From: Oscillospiraceae bacterium
GTDB lineage: Bacteria > Bacillota > Clostridia > Oscillospirales > CAG-272
Direction of reading: 5' to 3'
DNA length: 59,730 bases
Assembly (NCBI GenBank): GCA_015063805.1
Contig: SVTK01000018.1
Span: 1-59,730, forward strand
Part shown: one piece after another, positions 1 through 8,830 of the stretch
How positions within the stretch are numbered: position 1 is the stretch's first letter
Layout of the letters: each line of letters starts with the position of its first letter
The notes under the pieces: model-generated
Told to the model about the DNA's origin: nothing
What the model saw: only the letters and a program-made list of their open reading frames with translations
The model's database searches: none
Made by a program: the position numbers and the translations under genes

Positions 1-36
1 GTCACTCCTCGGATCCTTCCTCGGCGCGACTCGATT

Positions 37-65
37 ATTATACCACACCGCAAGTCCTTTGTCAA
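37..65 (-). promoter_or_regulatory. consensus promoter firing out of the left edge
   Basis: On the minus strand a TTGACA box (60-65) is separated by exactly 17 bases from TATAAT (37-42). Both hexamers are perfect, so this is a very strong housekeeping promoter. Transcription starts near base 30 and runs out of the window, so the gene served is unseen. It lies downstream of a second promoter at 133-161 in the same direction. Confidence 0.8.
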
Positions 66-132
66 GGGATTTTTGAAACTTTTTCAAAAGTTTTTTCAGC
101 CCCCCAACCGCCGTCCCGCGGTGAGCCCTATT

Positions 133-161
133 ATTTTACTATATTATTTCCCACTTGTCAA
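133..161 (-). promoter_or_regulatory. upstream tandem promoter, leftward
   Basis: Minus-strand TTGACA (156-161), 17-base spacer, TAAAAT (133-138). It forms a tandem pair with the promoter at 37-65. Tandem near-consensus promoters are typical of rRNA or other very highly expressed operons, but the transcribed gene lies outside the window. Confidence 0.65.
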
Positions 162-190
162 CCCCTTTTTGACAAATTTTTCGTTTTGGG

Positions 191-230
191 CAAAAACACA
201 AGCCGTCCCAATGGAACCGCTTGTGTTTTG
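191..230 (-). terminator. terminator of the DUF4886 lipoprotein gene
   Basis: An 11-base-pair stem (arms 193-203 and 219-229, AAAACACAAGC with its complement) follows the stop codon at 242. On the minus strand the hairpin ends in a run of T, as expected for an intrinsic terminator. Confidence 0.7.
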
Positions 231-241
231 ATGAATTTCGC

Positions 242-1951
242 TTAACCGTTATACTGATCGACGTACTGCTCTACCAACTGCTTCAATCCCGCCATGTCCG
301 CGTCAGAGGCGAGAATCTCGGGATAGTTGGAAGTTGCTCCATTCTTATAATACTGAAGACCTGTTGACACGAAGTCATGGGGGCATTCGGCAATAGAGCG
401 CCCTGTGACCGCATAATAAACCGTCAGCGCAGTAAGGTAGCCGTTGAGGAAATTGGGATGATGGCGGTCATTATCCTGGTTGACGCAGAAGCTGTCCTGG
501 TTATACTTCAGCGTTGCGCCGGGGACCTTCATCTTCCCTGTCCACACTTCATGGATCAGATGTCCCGCAGGCAGATAGATGGCACGCCCCTCTTCGCGGA
601 GCTTCTTGGCGGTGTTGAGCACATAGGTATGATTTTTCTGCACATTATGATGATGAATCATGAAGCAGAATTGCGTCTCCGGCGGGAACAGGGCCATGAT
701 CCTGCGGGTCGCCGGCTCATTGTTCGAGGGATTTTCCCCCGCCTGCTGGATGATCACCACGTCCTGGGCGTAGAATTCATCCATTTCCCCATCTGTACCG
801 TAATGATTGGGATGCGCATTGATCAGCACATCATACAGACATTTTTTACTGCTGCTGTTGCTGGGCTGAAGAACTGCACCACCGTAGGTGACCGAGGTGA
901 CGGTAACGTTGTCCCCCATGGCCCGGGCAACCTGCCTGAAATAGCCGTTGTCATTGGAGTTGATCTCGTTTTTTGTGGCGGTGCAATTTCCGTAATAGGT
1001 AAAGCTGTTGCCGATAAACATCACCTTCGCACCATCAAGGGAAGCTGCGGCATATGCCTCGGTCTCGGCAAAATTCTCTTTGAGTTGATCGTTTTTCATC
1101 AGTTCCTCCAATCGATTTGCAATGGCGTTGTAACCGATCGCAGATGCCGTGCTGAGGACAAGCTTATTCTCAGTCACGCCGATATAATGGGTCTTGGATG
1201 CCAGCCCGGCAGGATCTGCGGATGCGGTTCGGGCGGTCTTCCCCAGCAGGATTTCGCAGACTTGTTCAGAAGCGGTGTCCTCCGCGATGGGCAGGCAAAC
1301 GCCGGTTTTCTCGCCGAACCACAGGGACAGTTTCTCAGCTGCATTTCGCTCGACTTCTGCGCCGGCGGGATAAACAATGGTATACGCGGTCAGTGCATTT
1401 CCGACAAGCTTGGCATCCGCCAGGGGATAACTGCCGCGGTCGATATACTGTCCTCCGGTATAAGAAAGAATGCCGTTCTCGGTTTGGAGATTAGCCAGGA
1501 AATATTCCGCCGCATCAGCCAGTCGCTCGGGGGTATTGGCAGCGATGCAAAGCTTCTGCCCCACCATGCCCACACTGAAATCCAGATAGCCCGGCAGAGC
1601 AGCCAGGGCCTCCGCCGACTCGGGGCGATTGGTTACACCGATGAGGATCTCCGGCAGACTGCTGTCGGCACTCTTCCCCGGCATGAGAAAATCGTCCAAC
1701 AGCTGAATGGCCGTACTGCCTTGACGTTGGCTGATATCGGCGTAAATGTCAGCCGCAAGCTCTATCTCCTCGGCAGATGCCTTCTCCGAGCGAATCAATG
1801 TGAAGGGCGTCAGCACAACAGAAAGGATTTCGGGAACAGGTTCCGCAGTGGTATCGGGTGCCGTGGTATCTGCCGGCATTGGTCCGCCGCCACAGCCACA
1901 AACAAGAAAAAGCATCAGGGCCGCCAGCCCCAAGGCAAACATTTTTTTCAT
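242..1951 (-). CDS. DUF4886 SGNH-like lipoprotein
   Basis: A 569-residue exported lipoprotein. The signal peptide has a lipobox ending in VCGC (Cys20). The last ~260 residues begin with VMFIGNSFTYYGN, the block I motif of SGNH-fold hydrolases in the DUF4886 branch, and carry a late DRHHPN motif that can supply the catalytic Asp/His. The middle (about 90-300) holds two similar units, each with a PEILIG or CEILLG strand followed by N/T-R, resembling the alpha/beta domain that precedes some glycoside hydrolases. A role in removing an acyl group from a surface glycan is an inference; the substrate is unknown. The start has a strong ribosome site (AAGGAGG) and its own promoter. It is monocistronic and divergent from the YetF gene. 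Confidence 0.8.
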   Translation of the reverse strand: MKKMFALGLAALMLFLVCGCGGGPMPADTTAPDTTAEPVPEILSVVLTPFTLIRSEKASAEEIELAADIYADISQRQGSTAIQLLDDFLMPGKSADSSLPEILIGVTNRPESAEALAALPGYLDFSVGMVGQKLCIAANTPERLADAAEYFLANLQTENGILSYTGGQYIDRGSYPLADAKLVGNALTAYTIVYPAGAEVERNAAEKLSLWFGEKTGVCLPIAEDTASEQVCEILLGKTARTASADPAGLASKTHYIGVTENKLVLSTASAIGYNAIANRLEELMKNDQLKENFAETEAYAAASLDGAKVMFIGNSFTYYGNCTATKNEINSNDNGYFRQVARAMGDNVTVTSVTYGGAVLQPSNSSSKKCLYDVLINAHPNHYGTDGEMDEFYAQDVVIIQQAGENPSNNEPATRRIMALFPPETQFCFMIHHHNVQKNHTYVLNTAKKLREEGRAIYLPAGHLIHEVWTGKMKVPGATLKYNQDSFCVNQDNDRHHPNFLNGYLTALTVYYAVTGRSIAECPHDFVSTGLQYYKNGATSNYPEILASDADMAGLKQLVEQYVDQYNG

Positions 1952-1984
1952 TCAAATCCCCTCCTTGAGATACTGTACAATTTT

Positions 1985-2013
1985 ATTATACCCTCCGTTC
2001 GCTTTTCGTGCAA
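1985..2013 (-). promoter_or_regulatory. promoter of the DUF4886 lipoprotein gene
   Basis: Minus-strand TTGCAC (2008-2013), 17-base spacer, TATAAT (1985-1990), about 35 bases upstream of the start at 1951. Confidence 0.7.
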
Positions 2014-2095
2014 TTCGCAACCTGTACAAAGTCTCCCCCTTTTTTTCGTATAAATCAACCAACCCCGCGCAGAATAATCAAAAAGGAGGTGCGCC

Positions 2096-2773
2096 ATGCT
2101 CACCGTTTTTTTGCGTACCGTTGTCACTTACCTTGTTCTGATGATCGCTATGCGGATCATGGGGAAGCGGCAGATCGGCGAGCTGGAGGTTTCCGAGCTC
2201 ATCGTTACCCTAATGCTCTCCGAACTGGCCACCAGCCCCATCAGCAACGCGGATATCCCTGTTTCCCACGCCATCGTTCCCATCATCACGGTATTGACCT
2301 TTGAGGTGGTCACTTCGGTAATTCTCATCAAGATTCCCCGCATCAAGAACTTTGTTTCCTCCAAGCCAAGCGTTCTGATCGACAAAGGAAGGCTGAATCA
2401 GCGCGAGCTGTCCCGCATCCGGATGTCGGTGGATGAACTGGTGGGAGAACTCCGCCGTCAGGGCAGTACATCCATCGAAGAGATCGAGTACGCCATCCTG
2501 GAGCAAAACGGAAAAATGACCGTCGTCCCCAAAATGCAATACCGCCAGCCCACCCTGGAGCAGATGAAACTGAGTGCCAAAGAAACCGGCATCGCCCACA
2601 TTCTCATTGCCGACGGATATATCAACCGATACAACCTCCGGGGGACGGGCCACGACGATGCATGGCTTGAGGCCGAGCTGAAGCGGCGGGGGCACAGATC
2701 CTCAGAGATATATCTGATGACAGTGGATGACATTGGAAACATTTTTCTCGTACCCAAGGAGGACATCGCATGA
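2096..2773 (+). CDS. DUF421 (YetF-type) membrane protein
   Basis: A 225-residue protein with three N-terminal hydrophobic segments (roughly 5-25, 35-55, 58-80) and a soluble C-terminal domain. The GKRQIGELEVSELI stretch after the first segment and the PSVLIDKG strand are hallmarks of the DUF421/YetF family. Members are common in spore-forming Firmicutes and their molecular function is not established. An ideal AAAGGAGGT ribosome site precedes the ATG. The stop overlaps the next start by four bases (ATGA), so the pair is translationally coupled with the DUF4363 gene, its usual partner. Confidence 0.88.
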   Translation: MLTVFLRTVVTYLVLMIAMRIMGKRQIGELEVSELIVTLMLSELATSPISNADIPVSHAIVPIITVLTFEVVTSVILIKIPRIKNFVSSKPSVLIDKGRLNQRELSRIRMSVDELVGELRRQGSTSIEEIEYAILEQNGKMTVVPKMQYRQPTLEQMKLSAKETGIAHILIADGYINRYNLRGTGHDDAWLEAELKRRGHRSSEIYLMTVDDIGNIFLVPKEDIA

Positions 2774-3126
2774 AAAGCTTTTTCTTCACGCTTCTGCTCT
2801 TCGGGTTGATGCTGTCCGCCATCTGGCTCAACGCAGTCTATTTAGACCGGCTGACAGCAGAAATGCTGATCACCCTGGACAGTCTTCCCGACGGCACTAC
2901 CTCCGCCGCTATCCCCCGTGCCGAAAAGCTGTATCTGCAGTGGCAGAAGGCCCGTGACAGAGTTGCCCTCTCGGTTTGCCGCACAAAGATCGATCGAATT
3001 GACGATGCGCTTGCCGCCCTGCGGGTGTATTTCGAGCAGCGAAAAACCGCCGACTATCTCGCTGCCAGAGAAGCACTGCGCATCTGTATTCTCGATCTTC
3101 GGGAAGACGGTTTTTCTCCGAAATGA
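2770..3126 (+). CDS. DUF4363 family small membrane protein
   Basis: A 118-residue protein with one N-terminal transmembrane or signal-anchor segment (about 4-25) and a helical extracytoplasmic part rich in charged residues. The layout matches DUF4363, which is typically encoded directly after a DUF421 gene, as here with a four-base overlap. Function unknown; it probably acts together with its neighbour at the membrane. It converges on the radical SAM pair on the other strand. Confidence 0.8.
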   Translation: MKSFFFTLLLFGLMLSAIWLNAVYLDRLTAEMLITLDSLPDGTTSAAIPRAEKLYLQWQKARDRVALSVCRTKIDRIDDALAALRVYFEQRKTADYLAAREALRICILDLREDGFSPK

Positions 3127-3187
3127 AAGCAGAAGCTGCGCCCACGGCACAGCTTCCTGCGGTTAACATGATTTTTCGATTTCCCGA

Positions 3188-3901
3188 TCAGCGGAAGGGA
3201 GTCTCTCCATCGGCGAAATAAATCTCCTCCCGGAGGATGCGCCAGGTCAGCAGGTCGGGATCCTCGGCTCCATCCCACAGCTGATCGCGCAAGGCGCGCA
3301 CCACCAGCTCGGGATTGAGATAATCGGCTCCCGCCGCATTGAGCATCAGCGAAACGGTCAGTTCCCCAGCCCCGCCCGCGGCATCCACCGAACGGATCAT
3401 GGGCACAAGGTCCACCTCGCGCTCGCCGCTTTTGGAACGCTTGGTCATCATCAAAGGGGAAGTGGTCAGCAGCTTCACCGCCGCCTCGGCATCGCCGTCC
3501 CGGAGAACGGGGCCGTTCAAGGTTACGCTGTACTTCGCCCAGGCAATCTCACCGAATTTGGTGGTGGGTGTCCAGGCGTCCAGCCCCTGCAGTTCTTCAG
3601 TCACCGTTTCGTTGAAACGGCGCAGGATCTCGGCGTCCGAAATTTCCCGGTCGATGCGCAGATCCAGCAGTTCACATTCGCTTTCGGCCCCCACCGACAG
3701 GGGAAGCGCAAACACCAGCTTATAGTGGGGATTGAAGCCCTTGGTGTACCACGCGGGGATTCCCGAGCGCTTGATGCAATGCTGCATGGTACGCTGCAGG
3801 TCCAGGTGGGAGATGTACTGCAGCTTGCCCACCTTACGGAAGCGGATCCGCACTGTGCGGGGAGGATCGATGGGCATCAGTTCTTGCATTTTGGACAGCA
3901 T
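3188..3901 (-). CDS. TIGR03936 (DUF2344) radical SAM-associated protein
   Basis: A 237-residue protein starting near VRIRFRKVGKLQYISHLDLQ, the signature of the TIGR03936/DUF2344 family. These proteins are encoded beside, or fused to, a TIGR03960 radical SAM protein, exactly as here, where the start lies inside the 3' end of that gene (25-base overlap). The GFNPHYKLVFALPLSVGAES motif is also typical. The biochemical function is unknown. In many Firmicutes the pair is followed by a ribonuclease G-like gene and rplU-rpmA; none is present here. Confidence 0.88.
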   Translation of the reverse strand: MLSKMQELMPIDPPRTVRIRFRKVGKLQYISHLDLQRTMQHCIKRSGIPAWYTKGFNPHYKLVFALPLSVGAESECELLDLRIDREISDAEILRRFNETVTEELQGLDAWTPTTKFGEIAWAKYSVTLNGPVLRDGDAEAAVKLLTTSPLMMTKRSKSGEREVDLVPMIRSVDAAGGAGELTVSLMLNAAGADYLNPELVVRALRDQLWDGAEDPDLLTWRILREEIYFADGETPFR

Positions 3902-5733
3902 GTGCGTTCACCTCCGAGCTGATTTGCACCGCAGCCCGAGCAGGCCTGGCGGCAGTTTGGCGTGGTGGTACTGGCGTAGGCCTTGGCACGCTCACGCAGG
4001 AAGAATTCCCGCTTCACGCCGCAGTCGATGATCTCCCAGGGCAGGATTTCATCGGTGCCCCAGGCGCGGTTGGCATAGAAGGCGGGATCGATACCGCAGT
4101 CGGCGAAGAGCTCCAGCCATCGGGCATAGTCAAAGTGCTCCTCCCAGGCGTCAAAGCGGAAGCCGCGGCGGCGGGCCTCCAGCAGGACGCGGCAGAGTTT
4201 GCGGTCACCACGGGCGAGCACCGCCTCCACATGGGAGGTTCCAGCGTCGTGATAGTTGTAGCGGACGTGGCGGTTGGTGATGCAGGAGCTGAGATATTCC
4301 TGTTTCTCCTTCAGCATCTCCATGGTGTCCTGTGCCTCCCACTGGAAGGGGGTAAAGGGCTTGGGAATAAAGCAGGCCACACTGATGGTCACCTGGGGAT
4401 GCTTACCCTTGTTGCGGTTGGGGTTGGCGTAATACATCTCCACCACCTTGTGGGCAAGATCGGCGATGCCCGCCAGATCTTCCTTGGTCTCGGTGGGCAG
4501 GCCCATCATGAAGTAGAGCTTGACCTGGGTCTTGCCGGCGGCAAAGGCCACCTGCACCGCCCGCATCAGGTCCTCTTCCAGCACATTTTTGTTGATGGCA
4601 TCCCGCAGACGCTGGGTACCCGCCTCGGGGGCAAAGGTCAGCGAACCGGTGCGCACCGTGGAGATGCGCTCCATCAGCTCCCGGGTAAAGCTATCCACAC
4701 GCAGAGACGGCAGGGCGAGGTTGATGGTCTCCCCCTCGGTCCAGGAGAGCAAACGATCGGTCAGTTCTTCCAGCTGAGTATAGTCGCTGATGCTCAGGGA
4801 GGTCAGCGAAATTTCATCATATCCGGTGCAGGCAAAGAGATCCTTCGCCTGGCGGTCCAACACCTCAGGCGTCTTCTCCCGCACGGGGCGGTAGATCATC
4901 CCCGCCTGGCAGAAGCGGCAGCCCCGGATACAGCCGCGGTAAACCTCCAGCATAATGCGGTCATGCACCGTTTCAATGTAGGGCATGACCACCTGCTCGG
5001 GGAAATATGCCTTATCCATGTCGGGCATAATGCGCTTGGTGATCTGCCGGGGAATATCGTCATACACAGGGGTGTACGCCTTGACGGTACCGTCCTCGTG
5101 ATAATCTACGGTGTAAAGGGAAGGAACGTAAAAGCCGGGGATCTTGGCCGCAGCGTGCAAGAAGTCCGAACGGGTATAGGTACCGTTCTTCTTCATCTCC
5201 ACATAGAGCCGCGCAAACTCCACCAGAGCCTCCTCACCCTCACCGATGCTGAAAACATCAAAGAAGTCGGCCACAGGTTCTGCGTTGTAGGCGCAGGGGC
5301 CGCCGCCGATAATGATGGGATCGTTCTCGCCCCGCTCTGCAGAGGTGAGGGGAATCCCCGCCAGCTCCAGCATCAGCAGGACATTGGTGTAGCACATCTC
5401 GTACTGCAGGGTGAAGGCGACAATATCAAAATCCTTCACCGGGTCGCCGCTCTCGTGGGCCCACAGGGGAATCTGCTTCTCCCGCATCTTCTCCTCCATG
5501 TCCACCCAGGGGGCGTAAACACGCTCGCACCACACGTCCTCTTCCCGGTTGAGCGCGCCATAGAGAATGCGCACCCCGAGATTGGACATCCCGATTTCAT
5601 AGGTATCGGGGAAACAAAATGCCCATCGGCAGTTAATCTTGGATTTATCCTTAATGGTCTGTCCGTACTCGCCGCCGCTGTAGCGGCCGGGCTTGGAAAC
5701 AGACTTCAAAACAGATGCGATCTTTTGATTCAT
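3877..5733 (-). CDS. TIGR03960 B12-binding-type radical SAM protein
   Basis: A 618-residue protein. The N-terminal third resembles a cobalamin-binding fold, though no clear DxHxxG cobalamin ligand is visible. The core carries a CX3CX2C cluster (CIRGCRFCQAG) that should bind the [4Fe-4S] cluster reducing S-adenosylmethionine. The C-terminal tail adds a second set of cysteines (CRQACSGCG, then CCPKCKN) that may bind another metal. The family is conserved in clostridia and other lineages; the substrate has not been established. GAGGAG precedes the ATG. Translation is coupled to the downstream TIGR03936 gene. Confidence 0.9.
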   Translation of the reverse strand: MNQKIASVLKSVSKPGRYSGGEYGQTIKDKSKINCRWAFCFPDTYEIGMSNLGVRILYGALNREEDVWCERVYAPWVDMEEKMREKQIPLWAHESGDPVKDFDIVAFTLQYEMCYTNVLLMLELAGIPLTSAERGENDPIIIGGGPCAYNAEPVADFFDVFSIGEGEEALVEFARLYVEMKKNGTYTRSDFLHAAAKIPGFYVPSLYTVDYHEDGTVKAYTPVYDDIPRQITKRIMPDMDKAYFPEQVVMPYIETVHDRIMLEVYRGCIRGCRFCQAGMIYRPVREKTPEVLDRQAKDLFACTGYDEISLTSLSISDYTQLEELTDRLLSWTEGETINLALPSLRVDSFTRELMERISTVRTGSLTFAPEAGTQRLRDAINKNVLEEDLMRAVQVAFAAGKTQVKLYFMMGLPTETKEDLAGIADLAHKVVEMYYANPNRNKGKHPQVTISVACFIPKPFTPFQWEAQDTMEMLKEKQEYLSSCITNRHVRYNYHDAGTSHVEAVLARGDRKLCRVLLEARRRGFRFDAWEEHFDYARWLELFADCGIDPAFYANRAWGTDEILPWEIIDCGVKREFFLRERAKAYASTTTPNCRQACSGCGANQLGGERTCCPKCKN

Positions 5734-5790
5734 AGCTACTCCTCTGTACAGTTTCAGTCGTACCGTCCGTGGACGGCGGAATTTCCCCGG

Positions 5791-7176
5791 TTATGCCCCG
5801 GCAATCTCAGTGCCGCGGTCGATCTTCTTGATCCAGCGGTACTTACAGCAGTTGACCCGGATGAAGGCCACCGCGCATTTGAGAATCTGGTCACACTTGA
5901 GGCAGATGAAAACGATAATGGGATCCAGGTGGAGCACGAAGGCCGCCAAAGATGCCAGCGGAATGACGATCACCCACATGAACACCGTATCCAGGATCAG
6001 CACAAATTTGGTATCTCCGCCGCCGCGGATAATGCCCGTGGTGCAGGCCACCTGATAGGAGGTACCCACCAGGGTAATCGCAAGCACCACCAGGAATGCC
6101 TTGGACAACGCATAGGTTTCGGCGGTCAGACTGGAATAGAAGGTCAGCACCAGGTCCTTGCCGAAGAACAGGAGGGTTCCCGAAGAAACACCGATCACGC
6201 AGAACATGGCCTGAAGCGAATGGATGTAGGGCTTGATGACCGGCGCTTTTCCCTCGCCCACCATTTTGCCCACCAGCACGGCGGTGGCATTGGCCGAGCC
6301 ATAGCAGACCACCGAAAACAGGGAAAACACCGTCGCCGCCACGCTGTTGGCCGCAATGGAGGACTGGCCGAGATGGCCGAGGATGGCGGTCTGCGCAGTC
6401 TGCGCAACACCCCACATAGCCCCCGAGCCGATAACGGGCATACTCACCCGGCAGAAGTCCCGAAGGACCTCGCGGTCGATATGGAAGAAATCTGCCACCT
6501 TCAGGTGCACCTTGCGGTCAATGAAGAAGACATACACCGCCACAATGGCAGTTTCCATGACGCGGGAGATCAGGGTCGCAATGGCAGCGCCGCGGACACC
6601 CAGCGCAGGGAAACCCAGTTTACCGAAGATCAGCACATAGTTGAAGAAGATATTGATCACCAGCGCGGTCACCGACACGATCAGACCGATCCGCGCCGTT
6701 TCCACGCTGCGCATGGAGGCAAGCAGGATCTGTGTCACCGCGAAGAAGAAGTAGGTGAAGCAAACGATCTGCAGATAGATCTCGCCCTGCTCGATCACGG
6801 CGGTTTCCGGGGTGAGCAGGCGGAGCACACCGTAGGGGAAGAAGAACACCGCGCCCCACAAAAGCGTCGTCATGCCCATGCCGATCATCATGCCCACGCC
6901 GCTGATACGGCGGATGGGATCGATCTCTCCCCGTCCCCAGCTGCGGGCGGCCAACACCACAATACCCTCTCCCGCACCGATCACCAGCATCTGCAGCAGA
7001 AACTGGATCTGATTTACCAATGCCACGCCGGAGAGCGCCGTCTCACTATAGGCCCCCAGCATCACGCTGTCCGCCAGGTTGACAGTCTGCGTAATGACAT
7101 TTTGAGCAGCGATAGTCAGAGTCAGCAGAATATAGCGTTTATAAAAGTCCCGATCACGGCTGAAGAATTTCGTCAT
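5791..7176 (-). CDS. MATE family efflux transporter
   Basis: A 461-residue polytopic protein with about 12 hydrophobic segments in two homologous halves, as in the MATE family of Na+ or H+ coupled exporters. The N-terminal run with AAQNVITQTVNLADSVMLG and a later QTAILGHLGQ are MATE-like. The reading frame stays open further upstream, but the ATG at 7176 is preferred: it begins the conserved part and lies downstream of a good promoter (7216-7244), whereas longer starts would lie before the transcript begins. The exported substrate cannot be predicted. Confidence 0.9.
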   Translation of the reverse strand: MTKFFSRDRDFYKRYILLTLTIAAQNVITQTVNLADSVMLGAYSETALSGVALVNQIQFLLQMLVIGAGEGIVVLAARSWGRGEIDPIRRISGVGMMIGMGMTTLLWGAVFFFPYGVLRLLTPETAVIEQGEIYLQIVCFTYFFFAVTQILLASMRSVETARIGLIVSVTALVINIFFNYVLIFGKLGFPALGVRGAAIATLISRVMETAIVAVYVFFIDRKVHLKVADFFHIDREVLRDFCRVSMPVIGSGAMWGVAQTAQTAILGHLGQSSIAANSVAATVFSLFSVVCYGSANATAVLVGKMVGEGKAPVIKPYIHSLQAMFCVIGVSSGTLLFFGKDLVLTFYSSLTAETYALSKAFLVVLAITLVGTSYQVACTTGIIRGGGDTKFVLILDTVFMWVIVIPLASLAAFVLHLDPIIVFICLKCDQILKCAVAFIRVNCCKYRWIKKIDRGTEIAGA

Positions 7177-7215
7177 TTTTCTTTTCCATCTTCCTTTTCC
7201 CGAACATCTCCTATC

Positions 7216-7244
7216 AGTATAGCCCATCGGGGCCAAAAAGTCAA
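7216..7244 (-). promoter_or_regulatory. promoter of the MATE gene
   Basis: Minus-strand TTGACT (7239-7244), 17-base spacer, TATACT (7216-7221). The likely transcript start near 7209 excludes the longer possible translation starts. Confidence 0.7.
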
Positions 7245-7298
7245 GTCCAAAGTGCACCGGCCTCCCTGCAAAAATCTTACCTTTTTCACACTTTGGCC

Positions 7299-7327
7299 TT
7301 GCATATTTTTCGACAAAATGGTATAAT
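7299..7327 (+). promoter_or_regulatory. promoter of the SGNH/DUF4358 operon
   Basis: TTGCAT (7299-7304), 17-base spacer, TATAAT (7322-7327), 63 bases before the start at 7390. It is divergent from the MATE promoter. Confidence 0.75.
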
Positions 7328-7389
7328 GAAAAATAGAGCAACTCCGTTTTCTCCCCGCAGACGACAAAAAATTTTTCCTGAGGTTTTTC

Positions 7390-8292
7390 ATGTCAAGATC
7401 ACGCCGCAGATCAACCCCTTCGGGCTGGTTTTTCGCCATATGCTCAGTCGTTACCCTTGCCGCCGTTTTTTTGATCTTTCTTGCGGTACAGGGAATGATC
7501 CTGCCCCCCGAAGATATTCCCCCTCTGCAAACATTGCCTTCACCGGAAACGACAATTCCCGTCAGCACCGATACCCCTGCCGTCACCGCGTCACCCGCTG
7601 AAACCACCGCGCCGGCCGAAACAGATCCGCCCGAGCCCATCATCAGCCTCCCCGAGACCGACGCTGTGGACAAGGCCTACTTCTCTTCGGTGATTTTTGT
7701 GGGTGACTCCCGCACCCAGGGGATACAGATTGCCACCGGCGGTTACGGTGCAGCCTTTTACGCCGACCGCGGTCTGACGGTGGACGGCGTGGAAAAACGC
7801 GCCTTCATCAAGCGTACCGCCGAAGACGGCTCTGCGCGGGAACTCACCTTAGCCGAAGCCCTGGCAGAAGATGCTTTTGACGGGATGCTTTATCTGTGGT
7901 TCGGTCTCAACGAAGTGGGCTGGATCTCCTCCGCACACTTTGAGAATACCTACCGCCAGGCACTGACCAGGCTGAAAGAAATTTGCCCTGCCGCAGATAT
8001 TTGTCTGATGTCGATCCCCCCGGTAGGTCGGAGCGCCATCGTCATCGGTGCCGACAGCCCTGCCGCCGCCAATGCGCGAATCAAAACCCACAATGAAATC
8101 ATTTACCGCCTGGCCGAGGAGATGGAAGTCTACTACCTGGACTGCACGACCATCTTCACCGACGAAGAAGGTTTCCTCCCCAAGGGATATTCCAATGACG
8201 GTATTCACCTGCGCGTAGAGCGCAATCGCGAACTGATCACCTACATTCAGACTCATCCCATCCCCGGCAGACAGCCTGAACCTGCCGCCTGA
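7390..8292 (+). CDS. membrane-anchored SGNH/GDSL hydrolase
   Basis: A 300-residue protein with a basic N-terminus, one transmembrane segment (about 13-36) and a Pro/Thr-rich linker (about 38-90), then an SGNH domain outside the cell. Block I is FVGDSRTQG (Ser107 the likely nucleophile), a GLNE motif stands where GxND is usual, and DGIHL near the C-terminus supplies Asp and His. It is followed 35 bases later by a DUF4358 lipoprotein. In clostridia these two families often sit in operons for O-acylation of cell-surface polymers, but no MBOAT acyltransferase is next to them here. Esterase activity on a wall polymer is inferred. Confidence 0.82.
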   Translation: MSRSRRRSTPSGWFFAICSVVTLAAVFLIFLAVQGMILPPEDIPPLQTLPSPETTIPVSTDTPAVTASPAETTAPAETDPPEPIISLPETDAVDKAYFSSVIFVGDSRTQGIQIATGGYGAAFYADRGLTVDGVEKRAFIKRTAEDGSARELTLAEALAEDAFDGMLYLWFGLNEVGWISSAHFENTYRQALTRLKEICPAADICLMSIPPVGRSAIVIGADSPAAANARIKTHNEIIYRLAEEMEVYYLDCTTIFTDEEGFLPKGYSNDGIHLRVERNRELITYIQTHPIPGRQPEPAA

Positions 8293-8327
8293 CCGCTCCA
8301 CCCAAACGATGACGAAAGGATCTCTCC

Positions 8328-8789
8328 ATGAAACGAATTTTTTCCGCCCTTCTCTGCCTGCTGCTTCTCCTCTCCCTTGCCGCCTGCGGCACAGCGAAGG
8401 AAATTGCAGATCCCGCCGCTCTGGCAGAGGCACTCTATGCCGCTGAAATTTACAGTACCGACCTCTACCCTCTCGACTCTTCTCTGGTGGACGTGATGTT
8501 TGAGCTGGACAAGCCCTACACCGCCGCCTACGGCTATGCCACGGCAGGAGATGCGGCGGATGAGATTGCCGTGCTGGTGGCCGCTGATGACACCGACGCC
8601 CAGGATCTGCTGACCAATCTGGAGGCACATCGGGTTGCCTTCAGCCAGCTGTACAGCACATACAATGCCGGCCAATGTCCCCGGATCGACGGTGCCCTGC
8701 TGATGCGGGTGGGCAATGTGGTAGTTTGGTGCGTATCGGACGACACCGATGCCGCGAAGGCTCTGGTGGAAAGCCACTGTGAGAAATAA
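8328..8789 (+). CDS. DUF4358 lipoprotein
   Basis: A 153-residue protein with a lipoprotein signal (lipobox LAAC, Cys20) and a compact domain ending in GNVVVWCVSDD, typical of DUF4358. Function unknown. It shares a transcript with the SGNH hydrolase upstream and ends just before a strong terminator. Ribosome site AAAGGA seven bases before the ATG. Confidence 0.78.
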   Translation: MKRIFSALLCLLLLLSLAACGTAKEIADPAALAEALYAAEIYSTDLYPLDSSLVDVMFELDKPYTAAYGYATAGDAADEIAVLVAADDTDAQDLLTNLEAHRVAFSQLYSTYNAGQCPRIDGALLMRVGNVVVWCVSDDTDAAKALVESHCEK

Positions 8790-8801
8790 TTTTCCAAAAG
8801 G

Positions 8802-8830
8802 AAAGTGCCGCGCAGCGCGCGGCACTTTTT
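8802..8830. terminator. bidirectional terminator between convergent genes
   Basis: A 12-base-pair stem (8802-8813 with 8817-8828) with a three-base loop, followed by T on the plus strand and by a pyrimidine-rich run on the minus strand. It separates the DUF4358 gene from the PHP-like gene. Confidence 0.85.

Noticed and set aside
377-2053. Plus-strand open frame of 558 codons
   Set aside because: Antisense to the DUF4886 lipoprotein, which has a signal peptide, promoter and terminator; the antisense frame has none.
4135-7326. Plus-strand open frame of 1063 codons
   Set aside because: It is antisense to the radical SAM and MATE genes, has His/Gly-rich composition typical of a mirrored frame in GC-rich DNA, and no ribosome site or family motif.
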